NCBI GenBank assembly: GCA_046349955.1
Contig: JAXMBI010000020.1
Coordinates: forward strand, 77,589 to 141,588
DNA from: JBGAPH01 sp046349955
GTDB lineage: Bacteria > Planctomycetota > Planctomycetia > Pirellulales > JBGAPH01
Direction: 5' to 3'
Length of the DNA: 64,000 nucleotides
The notes under the pieces are model-generated. The model was not told the DNA's origin. It did not search any database and saw only the letters and a list, made by a program, of their open reading frames with translations. Both the position numbers and the translations under genes were made by a program. Positions within the stretch are counted from its first letter, which is position 1; the number at the start of each line of letters is the position of its first letter. Of this stretch, positions 1-7,448 are shown piece after piece.

Positions 1-956
1 TCGAGGCGGCCCTGCGCCGCGAGGTCCAGCGGGCACGCGAAAAGCCGCTCGCGCTCGTGGCCGTCGATCTCGATTTCACCAAGCAACTGCAGGACCAGCG
101 CGGCCGCGCCGCCGCCGACGCCATGGTCCGCGAGGTCGGGGCCATGGTCGCCCGAGCCTGCCAAGATTGCGAGCCTGCCGGACGCCTCGACTACGACCAG
201 TTCGTCGTGCTGCTCACCAACACTTCGCAGGCCGAAGCGGCCGCCTGGGCCGAGCGGCTGCGCGCGGTTGTGGCGGAAGCCGAATTCGAAGGGGGCGTTC
301 GCGCCACCATTAGCTGCGGCGTCGCGGGCCGCAGCGATGCCCGCGAATCGGCCGAAGATCTGCTGGCTCACGCCGAACAGGCCCTGCAATTGGCCAAACT
401 TTCGGGGCGCGACTGCGTCGTCCGACATCGCGAGTTCCAGCCCGAAGAGGCCCGCTGGGCCGAATTGGCGGCGCCCGGCAAGCTCTTCGAGCGCACGGTC
501 GCCCGCGACGTGATGACCCCCTGCACCGTAATCCTCCGGCAGACCGATCCGCTTGGCCTGGCTGCCGCCTGGCTGCGGCAAACTTCGCTGCGGGCAGCGC
601 CCGTGGTCGACGACGAAGGGAAGCTTTCGGGCCTGGTGACCACGCGGAGCGTTCTCTCGGCCGCCGAACGGCTCGACCGCGCGGCCGACCCCGTGGCCGA
701 CTTGATGTCGACCGACGTGGTTTCGGTCGACGAGCAGACGACGCTCTCGGCGCTGATGGACTGCTTCCAGAACGAGTTGCCGATGGCGATCGTCATCGTC
801 TGCAAGGGCCGCCCCTGCGGCCTGGTGACCCCCAGCGGCCTGGCCACCCTGGGCGAACAACTCACCACGGCCACCTTCGCCACCGGGAGCACGCAGTCCC
901 CGCAGAGCGGCTGCGTCGTGGTGCCGAACCTGGTGCTGGCCGAGGCGGAGGATTAG
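1..956 (+). CDS. Degenerate GGDEF domain plus CBS-pair protein (5' partial)
   Basis: The reading frame is open from base 3, so the true start lies outside the window; the GTG at 57 is only internal. The visible part begins inside a GGDEF-like fold (VAVDLDF, then a helix, then the RLDYDQFVVLL strand). The signature GGDEF is replaced by DYDQF, so diguanylate cyclase activity is unlikely. From about base 500 two CBS motifs follow (VMTP...GLVTTRSVL and LMSTDVVSVDEQTTL...GLVTPSGL), a unit that usually binds adenine nucleotides. A cytoplasmic regulatory protein is inferred, perhaps sensing energy charge, with a pseudo-cyclase as a protein-interaction or GTP-binding module. A planctomycete repeat half begins directly after the TAG stop. 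Confidence 0.8.
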   Translation, partial: EAALRREVQRAREKPLALVAVDLDFTKQLQDQRGRAAADAMVREVGAMVARACQDCEPAGRLDYDQFVVLLTNTSQAEAAAWAERLRAVVAEAEFEGGVRATISCGVAGRSDARESAEDLLAHAEQALQLAKLSGRDCVVRHREFQPEEARWAELAAPGKLFERTVARDVMTPCTVILRQTDPLGLAAAWLRQTSLRAAPVVDDEGKLSGLVTTRSVLSAAERLDRAADPVADLMSTDVVSVDEQTTLSALMDCFQNELPMAIVIVCKGRPCGLVTPSGLATLGEQLTTATFATGSTQSPQSGCVVVPNLVLAEAED

Positions 957-984
957 TACTGCGTCGCAGCAAGAAGTCGGGTTG
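957..984. repeat. Solo half of a stop-codon-abutting palindromic repeat
   Basis: Bases 957-984 begin TACTGCGTCGCAG, continue with AGAAGT and end with CGGGTTG. They match the left arm of the full element at 51666-51778. In both places the repeat begins immediately after a TAG stop codon. Only one arm is recognisable here. Nothing else was seen in the 957-1114 gap between two convergent genes. Confidence 0.6.
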
Positions 985-1114
985 GTGAGTAGCGGGCTCT
1001 ATGCGAGCTGTGCCTGAGAGGGCAACGTCCTCAACGCGTAAAAGGTCGAGTTCAGGCCGCCGCAACTTCAATCCGCGGACGGTGTCTCCGCTGCAGGCAG
1101 GTTCAGGCCAGCTC

Positions 1115-2758
1115 CTACTTCCCCGCCCCCTTCGGCTTCCGATACCGCTCGATCAACGCATTCGTCGAGCTATCGTGGCTGAGCTTCGGCTCGGACGCGC
1201 TTTCCAACTCCGGCACGATCCGGTTCGCCAGCACCTTTCCGAGTTCCACGCCCCACTGATCGAACGAGTTGATGTGCCAGATCGTCCCCTGGGTGAACAC
1301 CTTGTGCTCGTAGAGGGCCACGAGCTTGCCGAGCACCGCCGGGGTGAGGCGGTCGGCGAGCAGCGTGTTCGTGGGGTGATTCCCCTCGAACGTGCGGTGA
1401 GGCACCTGAAACTCGGCGACGCCGTCCTTCCGCACTTCGTCGGCCGTCTTGCCGAAGGCCAGGGCCTCGGTTTGGGCGAAGAAGTTGGCCATCAGCAGGT
1501 CGTGGTGCCGGCCGAGCGGATTGAGCGTTTGGCAGAAGCCGATGAAATCGGCCGGAATCAGCTTCGTGCCCTGGTGAATCAGCTGGTAGTAGGCGTGCTG
1601 GCCGTTGGTGCCAGGCGTGCCCCACACGATCGGGCCGGTCTGATAGGTGACGCGATTCCCGTCGAGGTCGACGCTCTTGCCGTCGCTCTCCATGTCGAGC
1701 TGCTGCAAGTAGGCGCTGAAGCGGCCGAGATAGTGGTCGTAGGGAAGGATCGCGACCGTTTCGGCGCCGAAGAAGTCGTTGTACCAGAGGCCGATCAGCC
1801 CCAAGAGCACCGGCAGGTTCTGCTCGAAGGGGGCCGTGCGGAAGTGCTCGTCCATGGCGTGGAAGCCGGCGAGCATGTCGCGGAAATTGTCGGGGCCGAT
1901 GGCGATCATCAGCGAGAGGCCGATCGCCGAGTCGTACGAATAGCGGCCGCCGACCCAGTCCCAGAACTCGAACATGTTCTGCGTGTCGATGCCGAACTTG
2001 GCCACTTCCGTGGCGTTGGTCGACACCGCCACGAAGTGCTTGGCCACCGCGGCCGGGTCCTTCAGCCCCGCCAGGCACCAGTCGCGGGCCGTCTTGGCGT
2101 TGGTAATCGTCTCGAGCGTGGTGAACGTCTTCGAGGAGATGATGAACAGCGTTTCGGCCGGGTCGAGATCGTGCGTCGCCTCGGCGATGTCGGTTCCGTC
2201 GACGTTGGAGACGAACCGGCAGGTCAGCCCGCGCTGGGAATAGTGCCGCAGCGCGTCGTAGGCCATGGCGGGGCCCAGATCGGAACCGCCAATGCCAATG
2301 TTCACCACATTGCGAATGCGCTTGCCGGTGAAACCCTTCCAAGCGCCGCTGCGAACTTGCTCGCTGAAGCCGGCCATCTTGTCGAGCACGGCATGCACTT
2401 CCGGCACGACGTTCTGCCCATCGACCTCGATCACAGCGCCGCGCGGCGCCCGCAGCGCCACGTGGAGCACGGCGCGGTTCTCGGTGACGTTGATCTTCTC
2501 GCCGCGGAACATGGCGTCGATCCGCGGGCGGAGGCCGGACCCTTCGGCCAGATGGACCAACAGCGCGAGCGTCTTTTCCGTGAGCCGGTTCTTCGAGTAG
2601 TCGAGGTACAAGCCCTCGGCTTCGCAGACGAGCGTTTGGCCACGCTGGGGATCGTCGGCAAAGAGCTGCCGGAGATGGAGGTCGCGGATTTCGGCAAAGT
2701 GGGCCGAGAGAGCCTTCCAGGCGGGACGCTGCTCGAGCGGCAGCAAGGCGGCCGTCAT
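1115..2758 (-). CDS. pgi: Glucose-6-phosphate isomerase
   Basis: Interconverts glucose-6-phosphate and fructose-6-phosphate in the cytoplasm. Both family signatures are visible: WVGGRYSYDSAIG in the middle and INSFDQWGVELGK near the C-terminus. The SSKTFTTLET segment of the sugar-phosphate-binding SIS fold is also present. The ATG at 2758 gives 547 residues, matching the usual 549 or so, and lies about 10 bases after an AGGAG box. The open frame extends upstream to 2884, but that part is a palindromic repeat and is probably not translated. The gene lies downstream of the glucokinase gene on the same strand, fitting glucose entry into glycolysis. Confidence 0.96.
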   Translation of the reverse strand: MTAALLPLEQRPAWKALSAHFAEIRDLHLRQLFADDPQRGQTLVCEAEGLYLDYSKNRLTEKTLALLVHLAEGSGLRPRIDAMFRGEKINVTENRAVLHVALRAPRGAVIEVDGQNVVPEVHAVLDKMAGFSEQVRSGAWKGFTGKRIRNVVNIGIGGSDLGPAMAYDALRHYSQRGLTCRFVSNVDGTDIAEATHDLDPAETLFIISSKTFTTLETITNAKTARDWCLAGLKDPAAVAKHFVAVSTNATEVAKFGIDTQNMFEFWDWVGGRYSYDSAIGLSLMIAIGPDNFRDMLAGFHAMDEHFRTAPFEQNLPVLLGLIGLWYNDFFGAETVAILPYDHYLGRFSAYLQQLDMESDGKSVDLDGNRVTYQTGPIVWGTPGTNGQHAYYQLIHQGTKLIPADFIGFCQTLNPLGRHHDLLMANFFAQTEALAFGKTADEVRKDGVAEFQVPHRTFEGNHPTNTLLADRLTPAVLGKLVALYEHKVFTQGTIWHINSFDQWGVELGKVLANRIVPELESASEPKLSHDSSTNALIERYRKPKGAGK

Positions 2759-2796
2759 GCGGTTCATTCTCCTTGGATCTTGAATTCCTACGCTCG

Positions 2797-2918
2797 GTTG
2801 GCGAGCGGCCGGCGTAAGCCGGCTGACAAAACCGCCTATTCTTGCAGCGGGTCGGCCGGCTGACGCCGGGCCGCTCGCCAACAACTACTTCTGTTGGCTT
2901 ACGCCGCGCCGCTCGCCG
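2797..2918. repeat. REP-like inverted repeat pair plus a third partial copy
   Basis: The left arm (2797-2827) starts GTTGGCGAGCGGCC and continues GGCGTAAGCCGGCTGAC. The right arm (2851-2882) is its near-perfect reverse complement. A third partial copy (2896-2918, GGCTTACGCCG then CGCCGCTCGCC) lies in the same orientation as the right arm. It overlaps the last codons of the glucokinase gene, whose TAA stop is inside the repeat. The arrangement resembles a BIME-type doublet between pgi and the glucokinase gene. Confidence 0.75.
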
Positions 2919-3627
2919 AGTTCGCTTCCGCTGCGCCGGTTGGCGGACTCACATCTACCGGCGCCGGTTCTTGGTGCTCGTGTCCTAGCCACAGGCGAAA
3001 GCCCCCCAGGAAGGCCTTCTTGTTGTCGCCGCGCTCGCAGTCCGGCGGCAACTCGTCGAGCTTGCGCACGTTGCCGCCGCCGATGACGATGTACTCCGGC
3101 AGCAGCGCCGCCTTGAGCTTTTCCACGACATCGAACACGTACCGCTTCCACTTCTTCTTGCCGAGCCGCTCGAGCCCGCGCAGCCCCACATAGTCTTCGA
3201 ACGTCCGCTTCCGGTACGGCAGGTGCGCAAGCTCCATGGGATCGACCTGCCCGTCGGTGACGAGCGCCGATCCTAGACCGGTGCCGAGCCCGAGGAACAG
3301 CATCTTGCCGCCGTGGTAGCTCCCCAAGGCCTGCATCGCTGCGTCGTTGGTCACCCGCACGGGGCAGCCAAAGGCCTTCTCGAAGTCGAAACAAACCCAG
3401 CCTTGCCCTAAGTTCTTGGGCTCGGAAACGGGGCGCCCGCTGAGCACCGGGCCAGGGTAGCCGATGGAGACAGCGTCGTACTTCCAGTCGGCCGCGGCCT
3501 GCTTCACCCCTTCGACCATCTGCTCAGCCGTGAGCGTCGGTCCGGAGGGGAACTTGCGCGAAACCGTTTGACCGGTCGCAAGCAGCTTGACGTTCGTGCC
3601 GCCGATGTCGAGCGAGAGAATCTGCAT
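2899..3627 (-). CDS. ppgK: ROK-family glucokinase, polyphosphate-glucokinase type
   Basis: Phosphorylates glucose to glucose-6-phosphate. The 242-residue protein starts MQILSLDIGGTNVK, the ATP/phosphate-binding DIGGT motif of ROK kinases. It has the second phosphate loop GLGTGLGSA and the ELAHLPYRKR segment resembling the polyphosphate glucokinase branch. The cysteine-rich zinc motif of classical ROK kinases is absent, also as in that branch. The donor (polyphosphate or ATP) is inferred from resemblance only. The ATG at 3627 is preferred because the longer frame to 4056 overlaps the phosphatase gene. No clear ribosome site is visible. The C-terminal SASGAA and the stop codon are encoded by a repeat half. 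Confidence 0.82.
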   Translation of the reverse strand: MQILSLDIGGTNVKLLATGQTVSRKFPSGPTLTAEQMVEGVKQAAADWKYDAVSIGYPGPVLSGRPVSEPKNLGQGWVCFDFEKAFGCPVRVTNDAAMQALGSYHGGKMLFLGLGTGLGSALVTDGQVDPMELAHLPYRKRTFEDYVGLRGLERLGKKKWKRYVFDVVEKLKAALLPEYIVIGGGNVRKLDELPPDCERGDNKKAFLGGFRLWLGHEHQEPAPVDVSPPTGAAEANSASGAA

Positions 3628-3710
3628 GAATGGGCCCGCGGGGTGGGAAAGCGATTCGCGGTCGCAGCCATTGGTCCGCACAGCGGACCATTTAACACGC
3701 CTGAACGGCT

Positions 3711-4304
3711 CTAATCGCCCACGTGCTTGGCGTCGTTCCACAGCCGGATCGCCGGGTTCGTCAGGCGGTGTTCGTATCCTAGCATACTGAGCGTAGCGGT
3801 CGTCAGGACAAACAGCGCCCCGCCCGAGGCCGGCAGACCAATCCACCGCGCGGCCAGCACCCGCAGGAAGTGGCCGCTCGAGAAAAGGATCGTGCTCCCT
3901 TGGCAGGCCCGCAGCCGGGCCACCACGCGGTCGGCGCGGGCGCCCACTTGCTCCACGCTCTCGCCGCCGGGGCAGCCGTCGCGAAACAACTGCCAGTCGG
4001 GGCGCGTCTCGCGAATCTGCGTAGAGGTCAGCCCTTCGTAGTCGCCGTAGTTCCATTCCACCAAGTCAGGGTCGATCTCCGCCCGCGCGCCCAGGCCGGC
4101 CAGGTCGCACGTATGATGCGCGCGCACGAGGGGGCTCGTGAACACGTGGTCGAAGCGAATGCCCTGCAGCCGCTCGCCCAGGCGGTGCGCGTTCCGCTCG
4201 CCGCGCTCGGTGAGCGGAATGTCGGTCAGCCCGGTGTGCTGCCCGGAGAGGGACCAGGCTGTTTCGCCATGACGGGCCAGGTAGAGCTGAGGGAGGTCAG
4301 GCAT
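3711..4304 (-). CDS. Histidine phosphatase family protein (phosphoglycerate mutase-like)
   Basis: A cytoplasmic enzyme of 197 residues. The catalytic LARHGETAW motif at about residue 9 holds the phospho-accepting histidine. VFTSPLVRAHHT, VEWNYGDYEG and FSSGHFLRVLAARW carry the other conserved active-site residues. The length fits small broad-specificity sugar-phosphate phosphatases (CobC/GpmB type), not the longer 2,3-bisphosphoglycerate-dependent mutases. It lies between the glucokinase and phosphoketolase genes on the same strand, so a sugar-phosphate substrate is plausible, but the sequence does not fix it. Confidence 0.85.
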   Translation of the reverse strand: MPDLPQLYLARHGETAWSLSGQHTGLTDIPLTERGERNAHRLGERLQGIRFDHVFTSPLVRAHHTCDLAGLGARAEIDPDLVEWNYGDYEGLTSTQIRETRPDWQLFRDGCPGGESVEQVGARADRVVARLRACQGSTILFSSGHFLRVLAARWIGLPASGGALFVLTTATLSMLGYEHRLTNPAIRLWNDAKHVGD

Positions 4305-4325
4305 GGGTGGTTTTGGGAAGAACCT

Positions 4326-4454
4326 CGTAGGTTATGCTTCAGCATAACGCATGGGCTAAACGCGGCAGACGTTGCTCGAGATGGCGCCGTGGGGATCGCG
4401 CAAGCGTTGACCATTCAGTGGTTGGCGGGGAGTTATGCTGAAGCATAACCTACG
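4326..4454. repeat. 129-bp MITE/BIME-like element with perfect 23-bp terminal inverted repeats
   Basis: The left end is CGTAGGTTATGCTTCAGC plus ATAAC (4326-4348). The right end (4432-4454) is its exact reverse complement. Each arm is also a palindrome on its own (GTTATGCT, a 2-base loop, AGCATAAC). The 83-base interior shows no coding potential. The element sits in the spacer between the phosphoketolase and phosphatase genes and could fold into hairpins in their transcript. Confidence 0.8.
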
Positions 4455-4472
4455 CGATTGCGCGGCAATGTT

Positions 4473-6824
4473 TTACGCGCCCCAGCGCCACTCGCGGATC
4501 TCGGGCAAGTCTTGGCCGTGGGACTTGATGTACAGCTTGTGCTCGATCAGCTTCTCGCGGCAGTGCTGCTTGAGATACGCCCCTCGCCCGCCAAGCTGCG
4601 GCAACCGGTCGACGGCGTCCATCGCGAGGTGGAAGCGGTCCATCTGGTTGAGCACCGGCATGTCGAACGGCGTGGTGATCGTTCCTTCTTCCTTGTAGCC
4701 GCGCACGTGCAGGTTCTCATGGTTCGTGCGGCGGTAGGTGAGGCGGTGGATCAGCCAAGGATAGCCGTGGTAGGCGAAGATCACCGGCTTGTCGCGGGTG
4801 AACAGCGAATCGAAGTCGGTGTCGGAGAGGCCGTGCGGATGCTCGCTGGCCGGCTGCAGCCGCATTAGGTCAACCACGTTCACCATGCGGATCTTCAGGT
4901 CTGGCAGATGCGATCGCAGCAGCTTGATGGCCGCCAGGATCTCGAGCGTCGGCACGTCGCCCGCGGCCGCCATCACCAGGTCGGGGTCGCCGCCGGAGTC
5001 GTTGCTGGCCCACTCCCAGATGCCAATCCCCTGGGTGCAGTGCTTCACGGCCTGATCCATCGTCAGCCACTGCGGCGCGGCATGCTTGCCGGCCACCATC
5101 ACGTTCACATAGTGCCGGCTCCGCAGGCAGTGGTCGGCCACCGAGAGCAAGCAGTTCGAATCGGGGGGCAGATAAACGCGGATCACTTCGGCCTTCTTGT
5201 TGACCACGTGGTCGATGAAGCCGGGGTCTTGGTGCGTGAAGCCGTTGTGGTCCTGCCGCCAGACGTGGGAGGCGAGCAGGATGTTCAGCGAGGCGATCGG
5301 CCGCCGCCAAGGAATCTCTCGCGTGACCTTGAGCCACTTCGCGTGCTGGTTGAACATCGAATCGACGATGTGAATGAACGCCTCGTACGAGTTGAACAGC
5401 CCGTGCCGCCCGGTGAGAAGATACCCCTCGAGCCAGCCCTGGCACTGATGCTCCGAGAGGATTTCGACCACGCGGCCGGCCGGGGCCAGGTGGTCGTCGC
5501 CGGGAATGGTTTCGGCGTCCCATTGACGCTCGGTGACATCGAACACGGCCGAGAGCCGGTTCGAGGCGGTCTCGTCCGGGCCGAAGAGGCGGAAGTCGGT
5601 CGGATTGTCCTCAATCACCGCGCGCAGGTAGTTTCCCAGCACACGGGTGTCTTCGGCGTCGACCGCGCCGGGCGCCGGCACGTCGGTGGCAAAGCCTTGG
5701 AAGTCCGGCAGCCGCAGCTCCTTCAGCAGCAGGCCGCCGTTGGCATGGGGATTCGCCCCCATGCGGCGCTCGCCGCGGGGCGCCAACTCGGCCAGCTCCG
5801 GCTTGAGCCGGCCAGCGGAGTCAAACAGCTCCTCGGGGCGATAGCTCTTCATCCACGCTTCAAGCAGCGCGAGATGCTCGGGATGTTCGGTCGGCTCGGA
5901 AAGCGGCACTTGATGCGCGCGGAAGGTGCCTTCGACCTTTTTCCCGTCGACCACCTTGGGGCCGGTCCAGCCCTTGGGCGTGGTGAGCACGATCATGGGC
6001 CAGCGCGGGCGGGCGAAGGTCTTCGAGCTGCGGGCCTCCTTCTGGATCGACTGAATGCGGCCGATCGCCTTGTCGAGCGTTTCGGCCATCAGCGGGTGCA
6101 TCTTGGCCGGGTCGTCCCCTTCGACGAATAGCGGCTCATAGCCGTAGCCGGTGAGCAACGAGGCGAGCTCGGACCGCGGGATGCGGGCCAAGATCGTAGG
6201 GTTGGCGATCTTGTAGCCGTTCAAGTGCAAGATCGGCAGCACGGCGCCGTCGGTGGCCGGGTTCAAGAACTTGTTGCCGTGCCAACCGGTGGCCAGGGGG
6301 CCGGTTTCCGCTTCGCCATCGCCGACGACGCAGGCCACGATCAGATCGGGGGTGTCGAACACCGCGCCGTAGGCATGGCTCAAGCTGTACCCGAGTTCGC
6401 CCCCTTCGTGAATCGAGCCCGGCGTTTCGGGGGCCACGTGACTAGGAATGCCGCCGGGAAAGGAGAACTGCCGGAAGAGCTTGCGGAGCCCTTCTTCGTC
6501 CTGAGCGATGTTCGGATAGAACTCGCTGTAGGTCCCCTCGAGGTAGGTGTTGGCCACCAGCGCAGGCCCGCCGTGCCCAGGGCCGGAGATGTAGATCATG
6601 TTCAGGTCATACTGCTTGATGACCCGGTTGAGATGCACGTAGACGAAGTTCTGCCCCGGCGTGGTCCCCCAGTGCCCCAGCAGCCGCGGCTTGACATGCG
6701 CAAGCGCCAGCGGCTCGCGTAGGAGCGGGTTGTCGAACAGATAGATCTGTCCCACCGACAGGTAATTGGCGGCGCGCCAATAGGCGTCGATCTTCCGCAG
6801 CTCGTCGGACGAAGGGGCGGCCAT
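4473..6824 (-). CDS. xfp: Phosphoketolase (xylulose-5-phosphate/fructose-6-phosphate)
   Basis: This thiamine-diphosphate enzyme cleaves xylulose-5-phosphate or fructose-6-phosphate with inorganic phosphate, giving acetyl-phosphate plus a C3 or C4 aldose phosphate. The 783-residue length is typical. Family marks include GHWGTTPGQNFVY near the start, the ISGPGHGGPA loop, SIHEGGELGYSLSHAYGA, the cofactor motif GDGEAETGPLATGWHGNK and the C-terminal HGYPWLIHRLTYRR. The ATG at 6824 follows a GGAG at a rather long distance. Together with the upstream glucokinase and Pgi genes this gives a route from glucose to acetyl-phosphate that bypasses lower glycolysis. Substrate preference cannot be read from the sequence. 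Confidence 0.94.
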   Translation of the reverse strand: MAAPSSDELRKIDAYWRAANYLSVGQIYLFDNPLLREPLALAHVKPRLLGHWGTTPGQNFVYVHLNRVIKQYDLNMIYISGPGHGGPALVANTYLEGTYSEFYPNIAQDEEGLRKLFRQFSFPGGIPSHVAPETPGSIHEGGELGYSLSHAYGAVFDTPDLIVACVVGDGEAETGPLATGWHGNKFLNPATDGAVLPILHLNGYKIANPTILARIPRSELASLLTGYGYEPLFVEGDDPAKMHPLMAETLDKAIGRIQSIQKEARSSKTFARPRWPMIVLTTPKGWTGPKVVDGKKVEGTFRAHQVPLSEPTEHPEHLALLEAWMKSYRPEELFDSAGRLKPELAELAPRGERRMGANPHANGGLLLKELRLPDFQGFATDVPAPGAVDAEDTRVLGNYLRAVIEDNPTDFRLFGPDETASNRLSAVFDVTERQWDAETIPGDDHLAPAGRVVEILSEHQCQGWLEGYLLTGRHGLFNSYEAFIHIVDSMFNQHAKWLKVTREIPWRRPIASLNILLASHVWRQDHNGFTHQDPGFIDHVVNKKAEVIRVYLPPDSNCLLSVADHCLRSRHYVNVMVAGKHAAPQWLTMDQAVKHCTQGIGIWEWASNDSGGDPDLVMAAAGDVPTLEILAAIKLLRSHLPDLKIRMVNVVDLMRLQPASEHPHGLSDTDFDSLFTRDKPVIFAYHGYPWLIHRLTYRRTNHENLHVRGYKEEGTITTPFDMPVLNQMDRFHLAMDAVDRLPQLGGRGAYLKQHCREKLIEHKLYIKSHGQDLPEIREWRWGA

Positions 6825-7088
6825 GAGCGGTTCTCACTCCGTGAGGTCCCTGAAGCGGATCGGTTCGCACCCGCAAGCATACGCCTTGCCGGGGCACGTT
6901 CCAACGGGCGCGGGGCATTCATCTTCCGCTCACAATTGCGCTTGCAAGGCCGGGTGCAGTGGGATCTGGGGCAGACTGGGAATCCTCGGATTCTTGAATC
7001 CAGGGCCTTCCGCGCTGTAGGATGCGCTCCGCCGGGACCGTGCCCTTTCCACTCAACCTGTCGCGGCGATCGACGCGCCTCGTTTTTC

Positions 7089-7448
7089 ATGCAGCTCACC
7101 GTGCTTGCCGATTCGCCGGAATGTCTGGCCGTGGCCACCTCCGGCACGGTGTCGCGCTCGGCCATGCCGGGGGGCGACGAACCGCTGGCCGAAATGTTCG
7201 GGCTCGATGTCTATGCCCGCCCGATCCTGATCGGCCTGGCCGACTCTGAGTACATGGATTCGAGCGGCGTGAGCTGGCTTCTCATGTGCCACAAGCGGTG
7301 CAAGCAGGCCGGCGGCCGCCTGGTGGTTCACTCGCTGCCGCCGATGATCTCGCAAATCCTGAAAGTGCTGCGGATGGAGCTCGTGCTCGAGCTCGCCGCC
7401 AGCGAGGCCGATGCCCGGCGGCGGCTGGGCTGCGAGGGGCAAGCATGA
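7089..7448 (+). CDS. STAS-domain protein (anti-sigma-factor antagonist-like)
   Basis: A 119-residue single STAS domain, as in SpoIIAA-like partner-switching proteins. The YMDSSGVSWLL segment matches the conserved loop that carries the phosphorylatable serine, followed by the LVVHSLPPMISQILKVL helix. The ATG at 7089 gives a clean domain start; a longer in-frame extension to 6936 has no domain character. The stop overlaps the start of the ATPase gene (ATGA at 7445-7448), so the two are translationally coupled. A role in switching the ATPase on or off is an inference from this coupling. The 264-base gap upstream shows no strong signal. Confidence 0.8.
   Translation: MQLTVLADSPECLAVATSGTVSRSAMPGGDEPLAEMFGLDVYARPILIGLADSEYMDSSGVSWLLMCHKRCKQAGGRLVVHSLPPMISQILKVLRMELVLELAASEADARRRLGCEGQA

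Noticed and set aside
1001..2863. 620-residue open frame on the plus strand over pgi
   Set aside because: It is exactly antisense to a well-conserved enzyme gene, has no domain character, and is rich in R, G, E and V as expected for the reverse frame of GC-rich coding DNA.
4326..4454. Intrinsic terminator after the phosphatase gene
   Set aside because: The hairpins are too far apart and lack T runs; the perfect terminal repeats point to a mobile element instead.
4908..6131. 407-residue open frame antisense to phosphoketolase
   Set aside because: Shadow of a strongly conserved gene; composition typical of antisense frames.
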